From Burkholderiaceae bacterium (GTDB lineage Bacteria > Pseudomonadota > Gammaproteobacteria > Burkholderiales > Burkholderiaceae_E): a DNA stretch of 54,295 nt. Below, one piece after another: positions 1-8,554 of the stretch. The position numbers and the translations under genes were made by a program. The stretch spans positions 1 through 54,295 of the forward strand of contig JAMLIS010000019.1 in assembly GCA_023954015.1 (NCBI GenBank), in the 5' to 3' direction. Numbering within the stretch: position 1 is the first letter of the stretch; each line of letters starts with the position of its first letter. The notes beneath the pieces are model-generated. The model worked only from the letters and a program-made list of their open reading frames with translations, did no database searches and had not been told where the DNA came from.

Positions 1-405
1 GGCCGAGCTGCTGCGGCATGCATGCGAGACCTGCGCGGGGGCTTGCCCCCACGGTCTCAGTGTCGGCGCCGCTTCGCCATCATCCACATGACTGCGAACC
101 GGTCCCATGGCGTAGGTCCGATGCCTGTAGCGGAAAGCACGCCGCCCATTGGCCGCCGACCCGACCGACCCCGTGATCGAATCGCGGTTACAGCCGCCCC
201 TGCTGCGGGCAGCACCAGGGTGTGGATCGACGGCACGGGCAAACGAAGCTCCATGCTCCGTGCGACGTGCGCATCGCGCAGATCTCCGCGCTGCGGATCC
301 GTAAGGACGCGTCTCGCGCGTCGTTCCAGTGCACGTGGAGGTGCCGGCCTGTCCGGCGCTGCCGATCGAGATCGTGCGCGGCATTCTCGGTGCCGTGCGG
401 CGAGG

Positions 406-657
406 GCGCAGTAATTCGATGTAGTCGCGCGTCAGCTGCGCATCCTTGCGCGGGTCGTACGACGCGGGCCCGTGACCGGGCACCATCACGCGGTCGTCGA
501 TCTGCAGCAGGCGGTCGATTGCCGTCAGCCACAGCCGCGTGTCGGCGCCGCAGATGAACGGCACGCGTCCGGTGTAGACGACGTCGCCGGAATACAGCAC
601 GCCGTCGGGTTCGACGAGCATGCCTTCGTCCTCGGGCGTGTGTGCGGGGCCGTCTGC
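406..657 (-). pseudogene. Metallo-beta-lactamase-fold hydrolase, internal fragment
   Basis: The minus strand encodes a recognisable C-terminal part of an MBL-fold hydrolase, of the kind annotated as zinc-dependent or quinoprotein-relay metallohydrolases. Visible motifs are AHTPEDE, VLYSGDVV and, about 35 residues on, MVPGHGPAS followed by LTRDYIELLR. The GH of VPGHGP would be a late metal ligand. The N-terminal HxHxDH metal site is missing: an in-frame TAA lies only about a dozen codons upstream, and the antitoxin gene starts just beyond. The reading frame stays open leftward to the window edge, but similarity to the family stops near position 406. It is read as a 5'- and 3'-degraded remnant. 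Positions 1-405 otherwise hold nothing I can identify. Confidence 0.6.
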
Positions 658-759
658 GCTACCTCGGCTGAGCCCGGTTTAGATGAGCCACGCGCCACGG
701 CGAGTACTTGTCGGTGCTGTGGCAAGCTAGCGGGCGTTGTTCCGCCCCTGGAGGTCGTA

Positions 760-984
760 ATGTCCCGCCCGATCGAAGCCTTGGCAGAGGAAGTTCTGAG
801 ATTGCCTGTTGACGATCGATCGAAGCTGCTCGATCGAGTCGTCGCAAGTCTCGACGCCGACCGCAAGCGCGACGAAGCGTGGGACGCGTTGGCTGCCCGT
901 CGTGACGCGGAAATTGAGTCCGGACAGGACACCCTTGCGTCAGGACCAGAGGTTCTGGCGCGTCTCAGAACCGAGTTGCGGTGA
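760..984 (+). CDS. Antitoxin of a ParE/RelE-type toxin-antitoxin module
   Basis: This 74-residue acidic protein looks like the short addiction-module antitoxins (TIGR02574/Unstab_antitox type). It has an N-terminal segment, IEALAEEVLRLPVDDRSKLLDRVVASL, that would form the helical dimerisation part, and a charged C-terminal region for binding the toxin. GGAGG lies 6 bases before the ATG and supports this start over the longer upstream frame. The stop codon overlaps the GTG of the toxin gene (GTGA), which implies translational coupling. By analogy with the family it would neutralise the downstream toxin and autoregulate the pair. I do not see a clear operator upstream. Confidence 0.75.
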   Translation: MSRPIEALAEEVLRLPVDDRSKLLDRVVASLDADRKRDEAWDALAARRDAEIESGQDTLASGPEVLARLRTELR

Positions 985-1274
985 GTTACTCGCTACACAA
1001 AGGCGCGGAACGAGACCTCACGGAAGCCTCCCGATTCTATAGGCGTGAAGCCGGAAGCGGGCTGGCACGGCGATTCCTGGATGAGTTCGAACGGGTCATT
1101 CAGCTGCTCCAGGAGTTCCCCGATATCGGCAGGCCGACAGGAGAAGACCGGCGATCCTTTCCGCTCGCCGGGTTTCCTTACTCGGTCATTTACCGATGCG
1201 TGAACGCCGAGATCCGGGTTCTCGTGGTTCGTCATCAGAACCGAGATCCCGAGCATGGAGTGCAGCGCTCGTAG
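981..1274 (+). CDS. ParE/RelE-superfamily toxin
   Basis: This 97-residue basic protein has the layout of the plasmid-stabilisation (ParE/RelE) fold. An N-terminal helical pair contains AERDLTEASRFYRREAG and is followed by FPDIGRP. A C-terminal strand region has FPYSVIYRCVNAEIRVLVVRHQNRDP, where the V-x-V-x-x-x-x-H-x-x-R-x-P pattern is typical. The start is a GTG overlapping the antitoxin stop. Family members either poison gyrase (ParE) or cut mRNA on ribosomes (RelE); the sequence does not decide which. The pair sits next to a degraded gene, as is common for mobile toxin-antitoxin modules. It converges on the MmcB-like gene with 26 bases between them. Confidence 0.75.
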   Translation: MSYSLHKGAERDLTEASRFYRREAGSGLARRFLDEFERVIQLLQEFPDIGRPTGEDRRSFPLAGFPYSVIYRCVNAEIRVLVVRHQNRDPEHGVQRS

Positions 1275-1300
1275 ATACGTGAAGCCGCCAACTCCGCCTG

Positions 1301-2023
1301 TCAGAGCAGCCCCTGCCCGTCGCCCACCAGCCCGCTGACCGGCGTGGCCCGGGCCAGTGCCATCCACACGTGCAGCGGCAGCCGGTCGACGGGTCTGCGC
1401 GGCGCCGGCCGCAATACCTCGAGCCTGTCGCCGAACGCCTGCAGTACACCGCACTCGAGCGGAATCTCCTCGGGCTGCGCGATCGGCTTGCCTGCGACGT
1501 TGCTCGCGAGCACGTACCAGCACTGCCCGCCGACGTCGAGGTACGCCGCGCGCTTGGCGGGCTTCTTCAGGTCGCCGAGCAGGTCGGCCCGGCTGACTTT
1601 CACCTCGTGGACGATCGGCTCGAGATACGCCTCGACGGTCGTGTTGCGGATCGAGAATACGTCGGGGCAGGCGATGCACCAGGCGGCCGTTTTCGCGGGT
1701 GTGTCTGCTTCGTCTTCGCTATGGATGCGCGCACGCAGGCTCAAGCCTCGCCACGCCAGCCGACCGGCCCGGCTCATTTCGATCGCGACGCGCTCGACGA
1801 GCGCTTCGTGCGCGGTCCGCGCTGCCTTGTTCGCCTGGTGGACTTCCGCAAGCAGCGCCAGTCCGGCGTCGGTGACGCGCATCGTTTCGTTGCCGTCCGG
1901 CTGGACGACGCGCGCAACGAGCCCTGCGGCGAGCAGCTCGACTTCGAGCATGTCGCGGGACGGCCACCCCGCCGACCGGTAGAGGTCGCGCAGCCGCTGG
2001 TGGTGCCGGCGCGTGAGGGGCAT
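1301..2023 (-). CDS. MmcB-like putative DNA-repair protein
   Basis: This 240-residue protein starts with a winged-helix-like basic segment (about residues 1-60). The C-terminal half contains CPDVFSIRNTT, EPIVHEVKVSRADL and LKKPAKRAAYLDVGGQCWYVL. The pattern VHEVKxSRADL...KR..Y resembles the MmcB/restriction-endonuclease-like fold, with the E and K as possible metal-site residues; MmcB acts in DNA repair with imported error-prone polymerases in Caulobacter. Assignment to MmcB is by motif and context and is not certain. The gene diverges from a Rad3/DinG-type helicase gene, and the LexA box at 2041-2056 ends 18 bases before its ATG. It is therefore probably SOS-induced together with the helicase. 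The ribosome-binding site is weak (GAAAG). Confidence 0.6.
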   Translation of the reverse strand: MPLTRRHHQRLRDLYRSAGWPSRDMLEVELLAAGLVARVVQPDGNETMRVTDAGLALLAEVHQANKAARTAHEALVERVAIEMSRAGRLAWRGLSLRARIHSEDEADTPAKTAAWCIACPDVFSIRNTTVEAYLEPIVHEVKVSRADLLGDLKKPAKRAAYLDVGGQCWYVLASNVAGKPIAQPEEIPLECGVLQAFGDRLEVLRPAPRRPVDRLPLHVWMALARATPVSGLVGDGQGLL

Positions 2024-2040
2024 GTCTTTCGAGGGCAGGG

Positions 2041-2056
2041 CTGTTGTTGCGTACAG
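2041..2056. promoter_or_regulatory. LexA operator (SOS box) between divergent repair genes
   Basis: CTGTTGTTGCGTACAG matches the proteobacterial SOS-box pattern CTGT-N8-ACAG exactly at both half-sites and is followed by TA, as in the extended consensus. It lies in the 65-base gap between the MmcB-like gene (start 2023, minus) and the helicase gene (start 2089, plus), so one repressor dimer could control both. The next in-frame helicase start upstream, at 2044, would put the operator inside the coding sequence, which favours 2089. Confidence 0.75.
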
Positions 2057-2088
2057 TAATATACCGGTCCGCTTTTCTCGACCATCCG

Positions 2089-4359
2089 ATGCCCGCCCCT
2101 GCGGACCCCGCGCTTCTCTCGGTTTCGGTACGCACGCTGTGCGAGTTCGCCGCGCGCCGCGGTGACCTCGACATGCGCTTTGGCGGCGCGCCCACCGCGC
2201 TCGAGGGCATCGCCGGCCACCTGCTGGTCGGCTCGCGTCGCAGCCCCGGCTACGAGCGCGAGTTGCGGCTCGAAGGGCGCTTCGACTCGCTGCTCGTGCG
2301 CGGGCGCGCCGACGGCTACGATCCGGTCGCCAACCGGCTCGAGGAAATCAAGACCCATCGTCGCGGCGACGCGCCGGTGCCGGCCGACCAGCTCGCGCTG
2401 CACCGCGCGCAGGCGAACGTCTACGGCTGGCTGCTGTGTTCGAGTCGCGGCCTGTCCGAACTCGACGTGGCGCTGGTCTACTTCGACATCGGCTCGCAAC
2501 GCGAGACCGTGCTCACCGAACGGCATTCGGCCGAAGCGCTGAAGGCGGTCTTCGAAGCGCTGTGCCAGCGCTTTCTCGACTGGGCGCGCGACCAGGTCCG
2601 CCATCGCGCCGAACGCGATGCAGCGCTGCGCGCACTCGGCTTTCCGCACGCCGGGTTCCGCGACGGGCAACGCCGTCTCGCCGAGTCGGTCTATCGGGCG
2701 ACCGTGTCGCGCCGCTGCCTGCTGATGCAGGCGCCGACCGGAATCGGCAAGACCGTCGGGACGCTGTTCGCCGCGTTGAAGGCGACGCCGGGACAGCAGG
2801 TCGACAAGCTTTTCTACCTGACCGCAAAAACGCCCGGACGCCGGCTGGCGCTCGATGCCCTCGAGCGCATTCGTGCGCACGCGGGCGGAACGCCGCTGCG
2901 CGTGACCGAGCTCGTCGCGCGCGACAAGGCGTGCGACCACCCGGACAAGGCGTGTCACGGCGAGTCCTGCCCTTTGGCTGCCAGCTTCCACGACCGGTTG
3001 CCGCAGGCGCGCCGCGCGGCGGCCGAAGCGCAGTGGCTCGACCGGCTCGCGTTGCGCGAGATCGCGTCGTCGCACCGGATCTGCCCCTACTGGCTGGGGC
3101 AGGAAATGGTCCGCTGGAGCGACGTCGTCGTCGGCGACTACAACCACTTCTTCGACCGTGGCGCGATGCTGCACGGGCTGTCCGTGCAGGAAGGCTGGCG
3201 CGTCGGCCTTCTGGTCGACGAAGCGCACAACCTGGTCGATCGTGCGCGCGCGATGTACAGCGCCGAGTTGTCGCTGTCTGACCTCAAAGCCATCCGGAAG
3301 GTCGCGCCCGCTTCGCTGCGCCGGTCGATCGGCGCGCTGCAACGCGCGTGGCCGGCGTTGGCGGCGCCGGCCGATGTCTACAGCGTTCTCGAGCGCCCGC
3401 CCGCCGATTTCGACGCGGCGCTCGCGCGCGTCACCGCTGCCCTCGGCGAACACTTCGGCGAGCATCCGGGCGACGAAACGCCGGAGATGCTCGCCTGGTA
3501 TTTCGCGCTGCTGCGCTTCCAGGGCGCCGCCGAGCTGCACGGTCCGCATTCGATCTGCGACCTGCGGCTCGACGAAGGCGCACGCGACCCGACGATCTGC
3601 ATCCGGAACGTCGTGCCCGCGCCGCTGCTGCAGGCGCGGTGGGTCGCCGCGCATTCCGCAACGCTTTTTTCGGCGACGCTGTCGCCGTCAGCGCACTACG
3701 TCGACCTTCTCGGCCTGCCCGAATCGACCGCGTTCGTCGACGTTCCGTCGCCGTTTCGTTCCGGGCAGCTGACCGCACGGGTGGTGCGAAACGTTTCGAC
3801 GCGCTTCCGCGACCGCGAGCGCTCGCTCGATTCGGTCGTCGCGGTGATGGCCGGGCAATACCGCGAACGGCCCGGGAACTACCTGGCCTTCTTCGGCAGC
3901 TTCGACTATCTGCAGCGTGCCGCCGTGCGACTGAACGAACTGCATCCGGGAATCGACACCTGGATGCAGTCGCGCCGGATGCCCGAGGCGCAACGCGACG
4001 AATTCCTCGCGCGCTTCCGCGTCGATTCGAAGGGCATCGGCTTCGCCGTGCTCGGCGGCGCATTCGCCGAAGGCATCGACCTGCCCGGCGCCCGCCTGAT
4101 CGGAGCCTTCGTCGCCACGCTCGGCCTGCCGCAGGTGAACGAAGTCAACGAGCAGTTCAGGCGACGGATCGACGCGAATCTCGGCCACGGCTACGAGTAC
4201 ACGTATCTCTACCCGGGGCTGCGCAAGGTCGTCCAGGCCGCGGGCCGGGTCGTGCGCACGCCCGACGATCGGGGCACGGTCTTCCTGATCGACGACCGCT
4301 ATGCGCGCAGCGAAGTGCGAGGCCTGTTGCCCGGCTGGTGGTCGTTCTGCGATGGGTAG
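2089..4359 (+). CDS. Rad3/DinG-family ATP-dependent helicase fused to a PD-(D/E)XK nuclease domain
   Basis: The 756-residue protein has a Cas4/RecB-like nuclease domain at the N-terminus: GRAD with D75, EEIK with E86 and K88, then QLALHRAQ. An XPD/DinG-type superfamily 2 helicase follows. Visible parts are Walker A APTGIGKT (215-222), an Fe-S type cysteine cluster (ACDHPDKACHGESC followed by HRICPY), the DEAH box in LLVDEAHN, and motif VI AGRVVRTPDDRG near the C-terminus. Such enzymes unwind DNA 5'-3' and act in repair. The predicted nuclease domain suggests coupled end processing. The start at 2089 is chosen because it lies downstream of the LexA box. SOS control with the MmcB-like neighbour is inferred. 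Confidence 0.85.
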   Translation: MPAPADPALLSVSVRTLCEFAARRGDLDMRFGGAPTALEGIAGHLLVGSRRSPGYERELRLEGRFDSLLVRGRADGYDPVANRLEEIKTHRRGDAPVPADQLALHRAQANVYGWLLCSSRGLSELDVALVYFDIGSQRETVLTERHSAEALKAVFEALCQRFLDWARDQVRHRAERDAALRALGFPHAGFRDGQRRLAESVYRATVSRRCLLMQAPTGIGKTVGTLFAALKATPGQQVDKLFYLTAKTPGRRLALDALERIRAHAGGTPLRVTELVARDKACDHPDKACHGESCPLAASFHDRLPQARRAAAEAQWLDRLALREIASSHRICPYWLGQEMVRWSDVVVGDYNHFFDRGAMLHGLSVQEGWRVGLLVDEAHNLVDRARAMYSAELSLSDLKAIRKVAPASLRRSIGALQRAWPALAAPADVYSVLERPPADFDAALARVTAALGEHFGEHPGDETPEMLAWYFALLRFQGAAELHGPHSICDLRLDEGARDPTICIRNVVPAPLLQARWVAAHSATLFSATLSPSAHYVDLLGLPESTAFVDVPSPFRSGQLTARVVRNVSTRFRDRERSLDSVVAVMAGQYRERPGNYLAFFGSFDYLQRAAVRLNELHPGIDTWMQSRRMPEAQRDEFLARFRVDSKGIGFAVLGGAFAEGIDLPGARLIGAFVATLGLPQVNEVNEQFRRRIDANLGHGYEYTYLYPGLRKVVQAAGRVVRTPDDRGTVFLIDDRYARSEVRGLLPGWWSFCDG

Positions 4360-4417
4360 GGAGGGGGCGCGGGACGGACCTGCCCGGCAGATCGGCCGGA
4401 CCGACCTCGCGCGATCT

Positions 4418-4492
4418 TCAGCCGAATCCGAAATATCCGAGGATGAAAAGCACGATGACGACTGCACCGACAAGCCAGATGATCTGGTTCAT
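4418..4492 (-). CDS. 24-residue single-span membrane protein
   Basis: The reading frame encodes MNQIIWLVGAVVIVLFILGY followed by FGFG and a stop. It is almost entirely one hydrophobic helix with an N-terminal polar cap. GGAGA is placed about 8 bases before the ATG. Very similar tiny proteins (MNQIIW-type, ending in a Gly/Phe stretch) recur in Proteobacteria and are usually annotated as hypothetical membrane peptides. Function is unknown. The gene lies tail-to-tail with the helicase gene. Confidence 0.6.
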   Translation of the reverse strand: MNQIIWLVGAVVIVLFILGYFGFG

Positions 4493-4739
4493 TTTTTCGT
4501 TCTCCGTGCAAGGTATCTCGAACAGCTCCGCCGAACGTCAAACGCCGATCTCACGAGTGGCGGATTCGTCGCTTCCGATGGCGGCAAGAGTCGTGCCCGC
4601 CCTGCTCGAGAGCCACGACAGTCACCGCTTCTCGAGCCGCAATCGGCCTCGGGTGCTGTAAAACGTGCAGCAGCGGCCGGTCTCGTGATGTCCGGTCACA
4701 CGGCGACGATGTTCGTCGTTGCGTCCGAAAGCGATTCCG

Positions 4740-5144
4740 ATGCGCATACTGAAAGCCGCACTGGCGTACTTCCTCGTGGTGTTCGGCACCGGCTTCGCGC
4801 TGGCGCTCGTCCGCGTTCCGGTTCTCGTACCGCGGCTCGGCGTGCGCACCGCCGAACTCATCGAGATGCCGGTCATGCTCGGCGTCATCGTCTGGGCGTC
4901 GCGCCGGCTCGCACGGCGCAACCCGGCGCTTGCACGTGGCGAGCGACTCACTGCGGGGTGCGTCGCGTTCGTGCTGCTCGTCTCGGCAGAGTTGATCGTG
5001 GCCGGGCTCGTCGGATCGTCGCCCGGCGAATACGTTGCGTCGCGCGATCCGGTCTCGGGCGCGGTCTATCTCGCATCGCTGCTGTTCTTCGCGGTGGCAC
5101 CTGCGTTGTGGAACGCGCGAACGGCGCGCCACGCGCCATCCTGA
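4740..5144 (+). CDS. Small integral membrane protein of unknown function
   Basis: This 134-residue protein has four likely membrane spans. The first is LKAALAYFLVVFGTGFALALV. The second lies around ELIEMPVMLGVIVWAS, the third around CVAFVLLVSAELIVAGLV, and the last around VYLASLLFFAVAPALW. The pattern with RVPVLVPRLGVRTAEL after span 1 is seen in uncharacterised proteobacterial membrane proteins. A TTG seven codons upstream is a possible alternative start; the ATG was preferred because it opens directly into the first span. The 247 bases before it (4493-4739) contain no gene I can support. Confidence 0.6.
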   Translation: MRILKAALAYFLVVFGTGFALALVRVPVLVPRLGVRTAELIEMPVMLGVIVWASRRLARRNPALARGERLTAGCVAFVLLVSAELIVAGLVGSSPGEYVASRDPVSGAVYLASLLFFAVAPALWNARTARHAPS

Positions 5145-5185
5145 TCCATCTATCGATGCAGCTTTCACGAGCGCGCAGTCGCCGA

Positions 5186-6217
5186 TCAAATCGCACCGAC
5201 GCTGCCGGTAACCGGAAGCACGATGCCGGTGATGTAACCCGAGCAGACCGGTGCGGCAAGGAACACGTACGCGGGCGACAGCTCCTCGGGCTGCGCGGGG
5301 CGCTTCATGTCGGTGTGCTCGCCGAACCTCTCTATTTTGTCGGGCGGTGAATCCGCCGGATTGAGCGGTGTCCACACCGGCCCGGGTGCGACGGCGTTGA
5401 CACGAATGCCGCGCTTGGACAAGTTGGCGGCCAACGCCTTGGTGAACGCATGGATCGCTCCCTTGGTCGACGAGTAGTCGAGCAGCCGGGGGCTGCCTTC
5501 CAGTCCCGTGACCGAGCCGGTATTGATGATCGAGGCGCCGCGCTTCAGATGGGGAAGCGCGGCCTTGGTCATGTGGAAATAGCCGTAGATGTTCGTACGA
5601 AAGGTCTCGTCGAAACGCTCTTCGGTGATCTCCTCGAGATCGTACGCGTGCTCCTGGAAACCGGCATTGTTCACGAGGACGTCGAGCTTTCCGAATTCCT
5701 GCACCGTGCGTTCGACCGCCTGCCGGCAGAAAGCCGCGTCCTTCACGTCGCCGGCGATCAGCAGGCAGCGCCGCCCTTCGGCCTCGACACAGCGCCGGGT
5801 TTCGGCTGCGTCCTCGTGTTCGTCCAGATACAGCACGGCGACATCCGCACCCTCGCGTGCGAAGAGCACCGCGACCGCGCGCCCGATTCCGGAATCGGCG
5901 CCGGTGATCAGTGCCACCTTGTCGCGCAGCTTGTTGCTGCCTTCGTAGTCAGGCGCGAGAAAACGCGGCTGCAGCTGCAGATCGGCTTCGCGCCCAGGCT
6001 TGTCGAGATGCTGAGCCGGCATCTTCTGCGGCTGTTCGCGCGCGCCGGCCTGCACGGCCTGCGGCCCGGCGTCTGATTTCTCGCCGCCCTTCGCGCTGCC
6101 CTTCGGCTGGCTGCTCTTGCGCGCCTGGTCGCGCGCGTCCTGTTCGCGCTGGATGCTGCGCTGCTTTTCGACGGTGGATTCGGTCCTGTCGCCTTTTCGG
6201 TCCGACTTGCTGGCCAT
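5186..6217 (-). CDS. Stress-type short-chain dehydrogenase with hydrophilic N-terminal extension
   Basis: The 343-residue protein is an SDR of the general-stress (YhdF/YdaD/YghA-like) group. After a low-complexity Lys/Gln/Arg-rich tail of about 95 residues comes the cofactor motif TGADSGIG, then NNAG and the catalytic Ser in TGSVTG. The YSSTK catalytic motif and the PGPVWTPL loop follow. A core of about 250 residues plus such a tail is usual for this group. Members reduce or oxidise small carbonyl compounds with NAD(P)H; the substrate cannot be told. The start is the ATG at 6217 behind GAGGA. The longer upstream frame is arginine-rich shadow sequence. The gene diverges from kefB/C. Confidence 0.85.
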   Translation of the reverse strand: MASKSDRKGDRTESTVEKQRSIQREQDARDQARKSSQPKGSAKGGEKSDAGPQAVQAGAREQPQKMPAQHLDKPGREADLQLQPRFLAPDYEGSNKLRDKVALITGADSGIGRAVAVLFAREGADVAVLYLDEHEDAAETRRCVEAEGRRCLLIAGDVKDAAFCRQAVERTVQEFGKLDVLVNNAGFQEHAYDLEEITEERFDETFRTNIYGYFHMTKAALPHLKRGASIINTGSVTGLEGSPRLLDYSSTKGAIHAFTKALAANLSKRGIRVNAVAPGPVWTPLNPADSPPDKIERFGEHTDMKRPAQPEELSPAYVFLAAPVCSGYITGIVLPVTGSVGAI

Positions 6218-6446
6218 CTTCGAGTCCTCGTTCGTGTTGCGCCGTGATTGCCGGCGCCGAACGCTGCAACCGCAACCGCGGTACCCGATCCGGGCTGGTA
6301 CCCGCGCTGGCCGTTGCAATAGCAATCCGAGCATTTTCCGTCGTGGAATCGACTGCATCGTTTTACGTTCGGCTCGCCCGGCTTGCCTGATCGGCGATCG
6401 GGTCCCACCCGGCCTGCGGTTCGGCGCGGTTCTACACTGCCGCATC

Positions 6447-8294
6447 ATGCCGACCGAGCCCAGCACGGACCTGATCCATACGGTTGTCCTGCTCGCCGCC
6501 GCCGTGCTCGCGGTGCCGCTGTTCAGGCGCATGCGGCTCGGCTCGGTGCTCGGCTATCTCGTTGCCGGCGTGGTGATCGGGCCCTTCGGGATCGGCGTGT
6601 TCCGCGAGCCCGAGCACGTGCTCAGTGTCGCCGAGCTGGGCGTGGTGATGTTCCTGTTCATCATCGGTCTCGAGATGCGGCCGCGACGCCTGTGGAACAT
6701 GCGCCGTCAGATTTTCGGCTCGGGACTCGTCCAGGTGCTCGTCTGCGGCGCTTCGCTCACCGCGCTGGGCATGATGACGGGCTACCGGCCCGCGGTCGCG
6801 TTCATCGCCGCGATGGGTTTCGTGCTGACGTCGACGGCGACGGTGATGCAACTGCTCGACGAGCGCGGCGAGACGCTCGCGGTTTCCGGCCAGCGCATCG
6901 TGTCGATCCTGCTGCTCGAGGATCTGGCGATCGTCCCGCTGCTGGCGATCGTCGCCGTCCTCGCGCCCGATCCCGCCGGCGCGGCGGCCGGCGGTGCAGC
7001 CGGATCGAACTGGTTGAAGCTGGGCGTTGCGCTCGCTGCCGTCACGGGGCTGGTTGCCGTGAGCCGCTGGCTGCTCGACCCGATGTTCGAGATCCTGGCG
7101 CGCTCGAAGGCGCGCGAGGTGATGACGGCGGCGGCGCTTCTGGTCGTGCTGGGCGCCGCGCTGGCGATGAAGTGGAGCGGGCTGTCGATGGCGCTGGGCG
7201 CCTTCGTCGCGGGCGTGATGCTGTCGGAGTCGAATTTTCGTCACGAGCTCGAGGCGGACATCGAACCGTTTCGCGGAATTCTGCTCGGCCTGTTCTTCAT
7301 GGGCGTGGGCATGTCGCTCGACCTTGCGCTGGTGATCGATGCGTGGGCGGCGATCCTGCTGACGGTTGCCGGATACATGCTCGTCAAGGCGCTGGGCGTC
7401 TACGCGGTTGCGCGCCTGGGCCGGGCAGGCCGTCGCGAGTCGCTGGTGCGCGCAACGCTGATGGCCCAAGGCGGCGAGTTCGCCTTCGTGCTGTACGCAG
7501 CGGCCGCGGCGACGGGCCTCATCGACGCGCGCACCGCTGCAGCGTTGTCCGCCGTCGTCATCGTGTCGATTGCGGTGACGCCGCTCTTCGTGCCCTTGCT
7601 TCGCCTGCTTCCGGCAAGGCGCAGCAATCTGGACGGCGTCGAAGCCGTGCAGGACGCGACCGACGTCGCCGCTTCGGTGCTGCTGATCGGCTTCGGGCGC
7701 TTCGGCCAGATCGCGAGCCAGGCATTGCTCGCACGCGGCATCGATCTCGCAATCATCGACAGCGACCCCGACATGATCCGCGCCGCGGCCGGCTTCGGTT
7801 TCAAGGTGTACTACGGCGACGGTACCCGGCTCGACGTGCTGCACGCCAGCGGCGGGGCGCGGGCGAGGGCGATTCTCGTCTGCGTCGACGACAAGCGCAG
7901 CACCGAGCGCATCGTCGAACTGGTCAAGCACGAATGGCCGCTGGTGCCGGTGCTCGCGCGCTCCTACGATCGCCAGCACGCGATCGCGCTGATCAAGGCG
8001 AATGTCGACTTCCAGATCCGCGAGACCTTCGAGTCGGCGATCGTCTTCAGCATCGCCACGCTGAAGAAGCTGGGCGCAACTGCGGAGGAGGCGGCGGCGG
8101 TGTGCCAGGAGATCCGCCGTCGCGATGCCGCGCGGCTCGAACTCCAGGTGGCCGGCGATCTGCGCAGCGGCACGGACCTGGTGATCAAGGGCCACCGGAT
8201 GACGCCGACGCCGCTCACGCCGCCGCGCCGCGCCGGCAAAGCGCTGAGCGAGGAGACCGCGGAGGCGCTCGGCGAGCGGCGGCCGGGCGGATAG
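6447..8294 (+). CDS. KefB/KefC-type monovalent cation:proton antiporter
   Basis: The 615-residue protein has a CPA2 antiporter domain of about 12 membrane spans (residues roughly 5-385) with TSTATVMQLL, a conserved feature of the KefB/C group. A cytosolic TrkA-N domain follows (about 410-530), in which GFGRFGQIAS is the nucleotide-binding glycine motif and IIDSD the ribose-binding acidic residue. It should exchange K+ or Na+ for H+ at the inner membrane, gated by NAD(H) or, in Kef proteins, by glutathione adducts. The C-terminal 60 residues are polar and variable. No KefF/KefG partner gene is next to it. The gene is monocistronic between divergent and convergent neighbours. Confidence 0.88.
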   Translation: MPTEPSTDLIHTVVLLAAAVLAVPLFRRMRLGSVLGYLVAGVVIGPFGIGVFREPEHVLSVAELGVVMFLFIIGLEMRPRRLWNMRRQIFGSGLVQVLVCGASLTALGMMTGYRPAVAFIAAMGFVLTSTATVMQLLDERGETLAVSGQRIVSILLLEDLAIVPLLAIVAVLAPDPAGAAAGGAAGSNWLKLGVALAAVTGLVAVSRWLLDPMFEILARSKAREVMTAAALLVVLGAALAMKWSGLSMALGAFVAGVMLSESNFRHELEADIEPFRGILLGLFFMGVGMSLDLALVIDAWAAILLTVAGYMLVKALGVYAVARLGRAGRRESLVRATLMAQGGEFAFVLYAAAAATGLIDARTAAALSAVVIVSIAVTPLFVPLLRLLPARRSNLDGVEAVQDATDVAASVLLIGFGRFGQIASQALLARGIDLAIIDSDPDMIRAAAGFGFKVYYGDGTRLDVLHASGGARARAILVCVDDKRSTERIVELVKHEWPLVPVLARSYDRQHAIALIKANVDFQIRETFESAIVFSIATLKKLGATAEEAAAVCQEIRRRDAARLELQVAGDLRSGTDLVIKGHRMTPTPLTPPRRAGKALSEETAEALGERRPGG

Positions 8295-8353
8295 CGCGAG
8301 ATGGAGGACGACGGGCTACTGTCGCGCCATCCGTTCACGCCTCGACGCCGCGG

Positions 8354-8554
8354 TCAGGTCAGCGATTCGACGTCGCTGCCCCCGAGCCTCGCAAGGAAGC
8401 CGTCGTGGTTGCGCAGGTTGCGTTCCGCCGCCGCGATGACTTCCCGCGCGCGATGCAGCGTGCAGTCCGCCGCGTCGTAGCCGCCCGCCGCCAGGTCCTG
8501 CTGTACGCGCAGCGCGTCGGCCTCATCGGGAAACCCGACGACCCGAGTCATCAT
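8354..8554 (-). CDS. Short YflT-like stress protein, possibly truncated
   Basis: This 66-residue protein begins TRVVGFPDEADALRVQQDL, which resembles the N-terminal alpha/beta unit of the general-stress YflT/DUF1269-like proteins. The C-terminal half of those proteins is absent. It may be a natural short form or a truncation. The start overlaps the end of the PAP2 gene by 32 bases; an ATG one codon later is equally possible. Transcription from the PAP2 gene is likely. No function can be assigned. Confidence 0.5.
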   Translation of the reverse strand: MMTRVVGFPDEADALRVQQDLAAGGYDAADCTLHRAREVIAAAERNLRNHDGFLARLGGSDVESLT

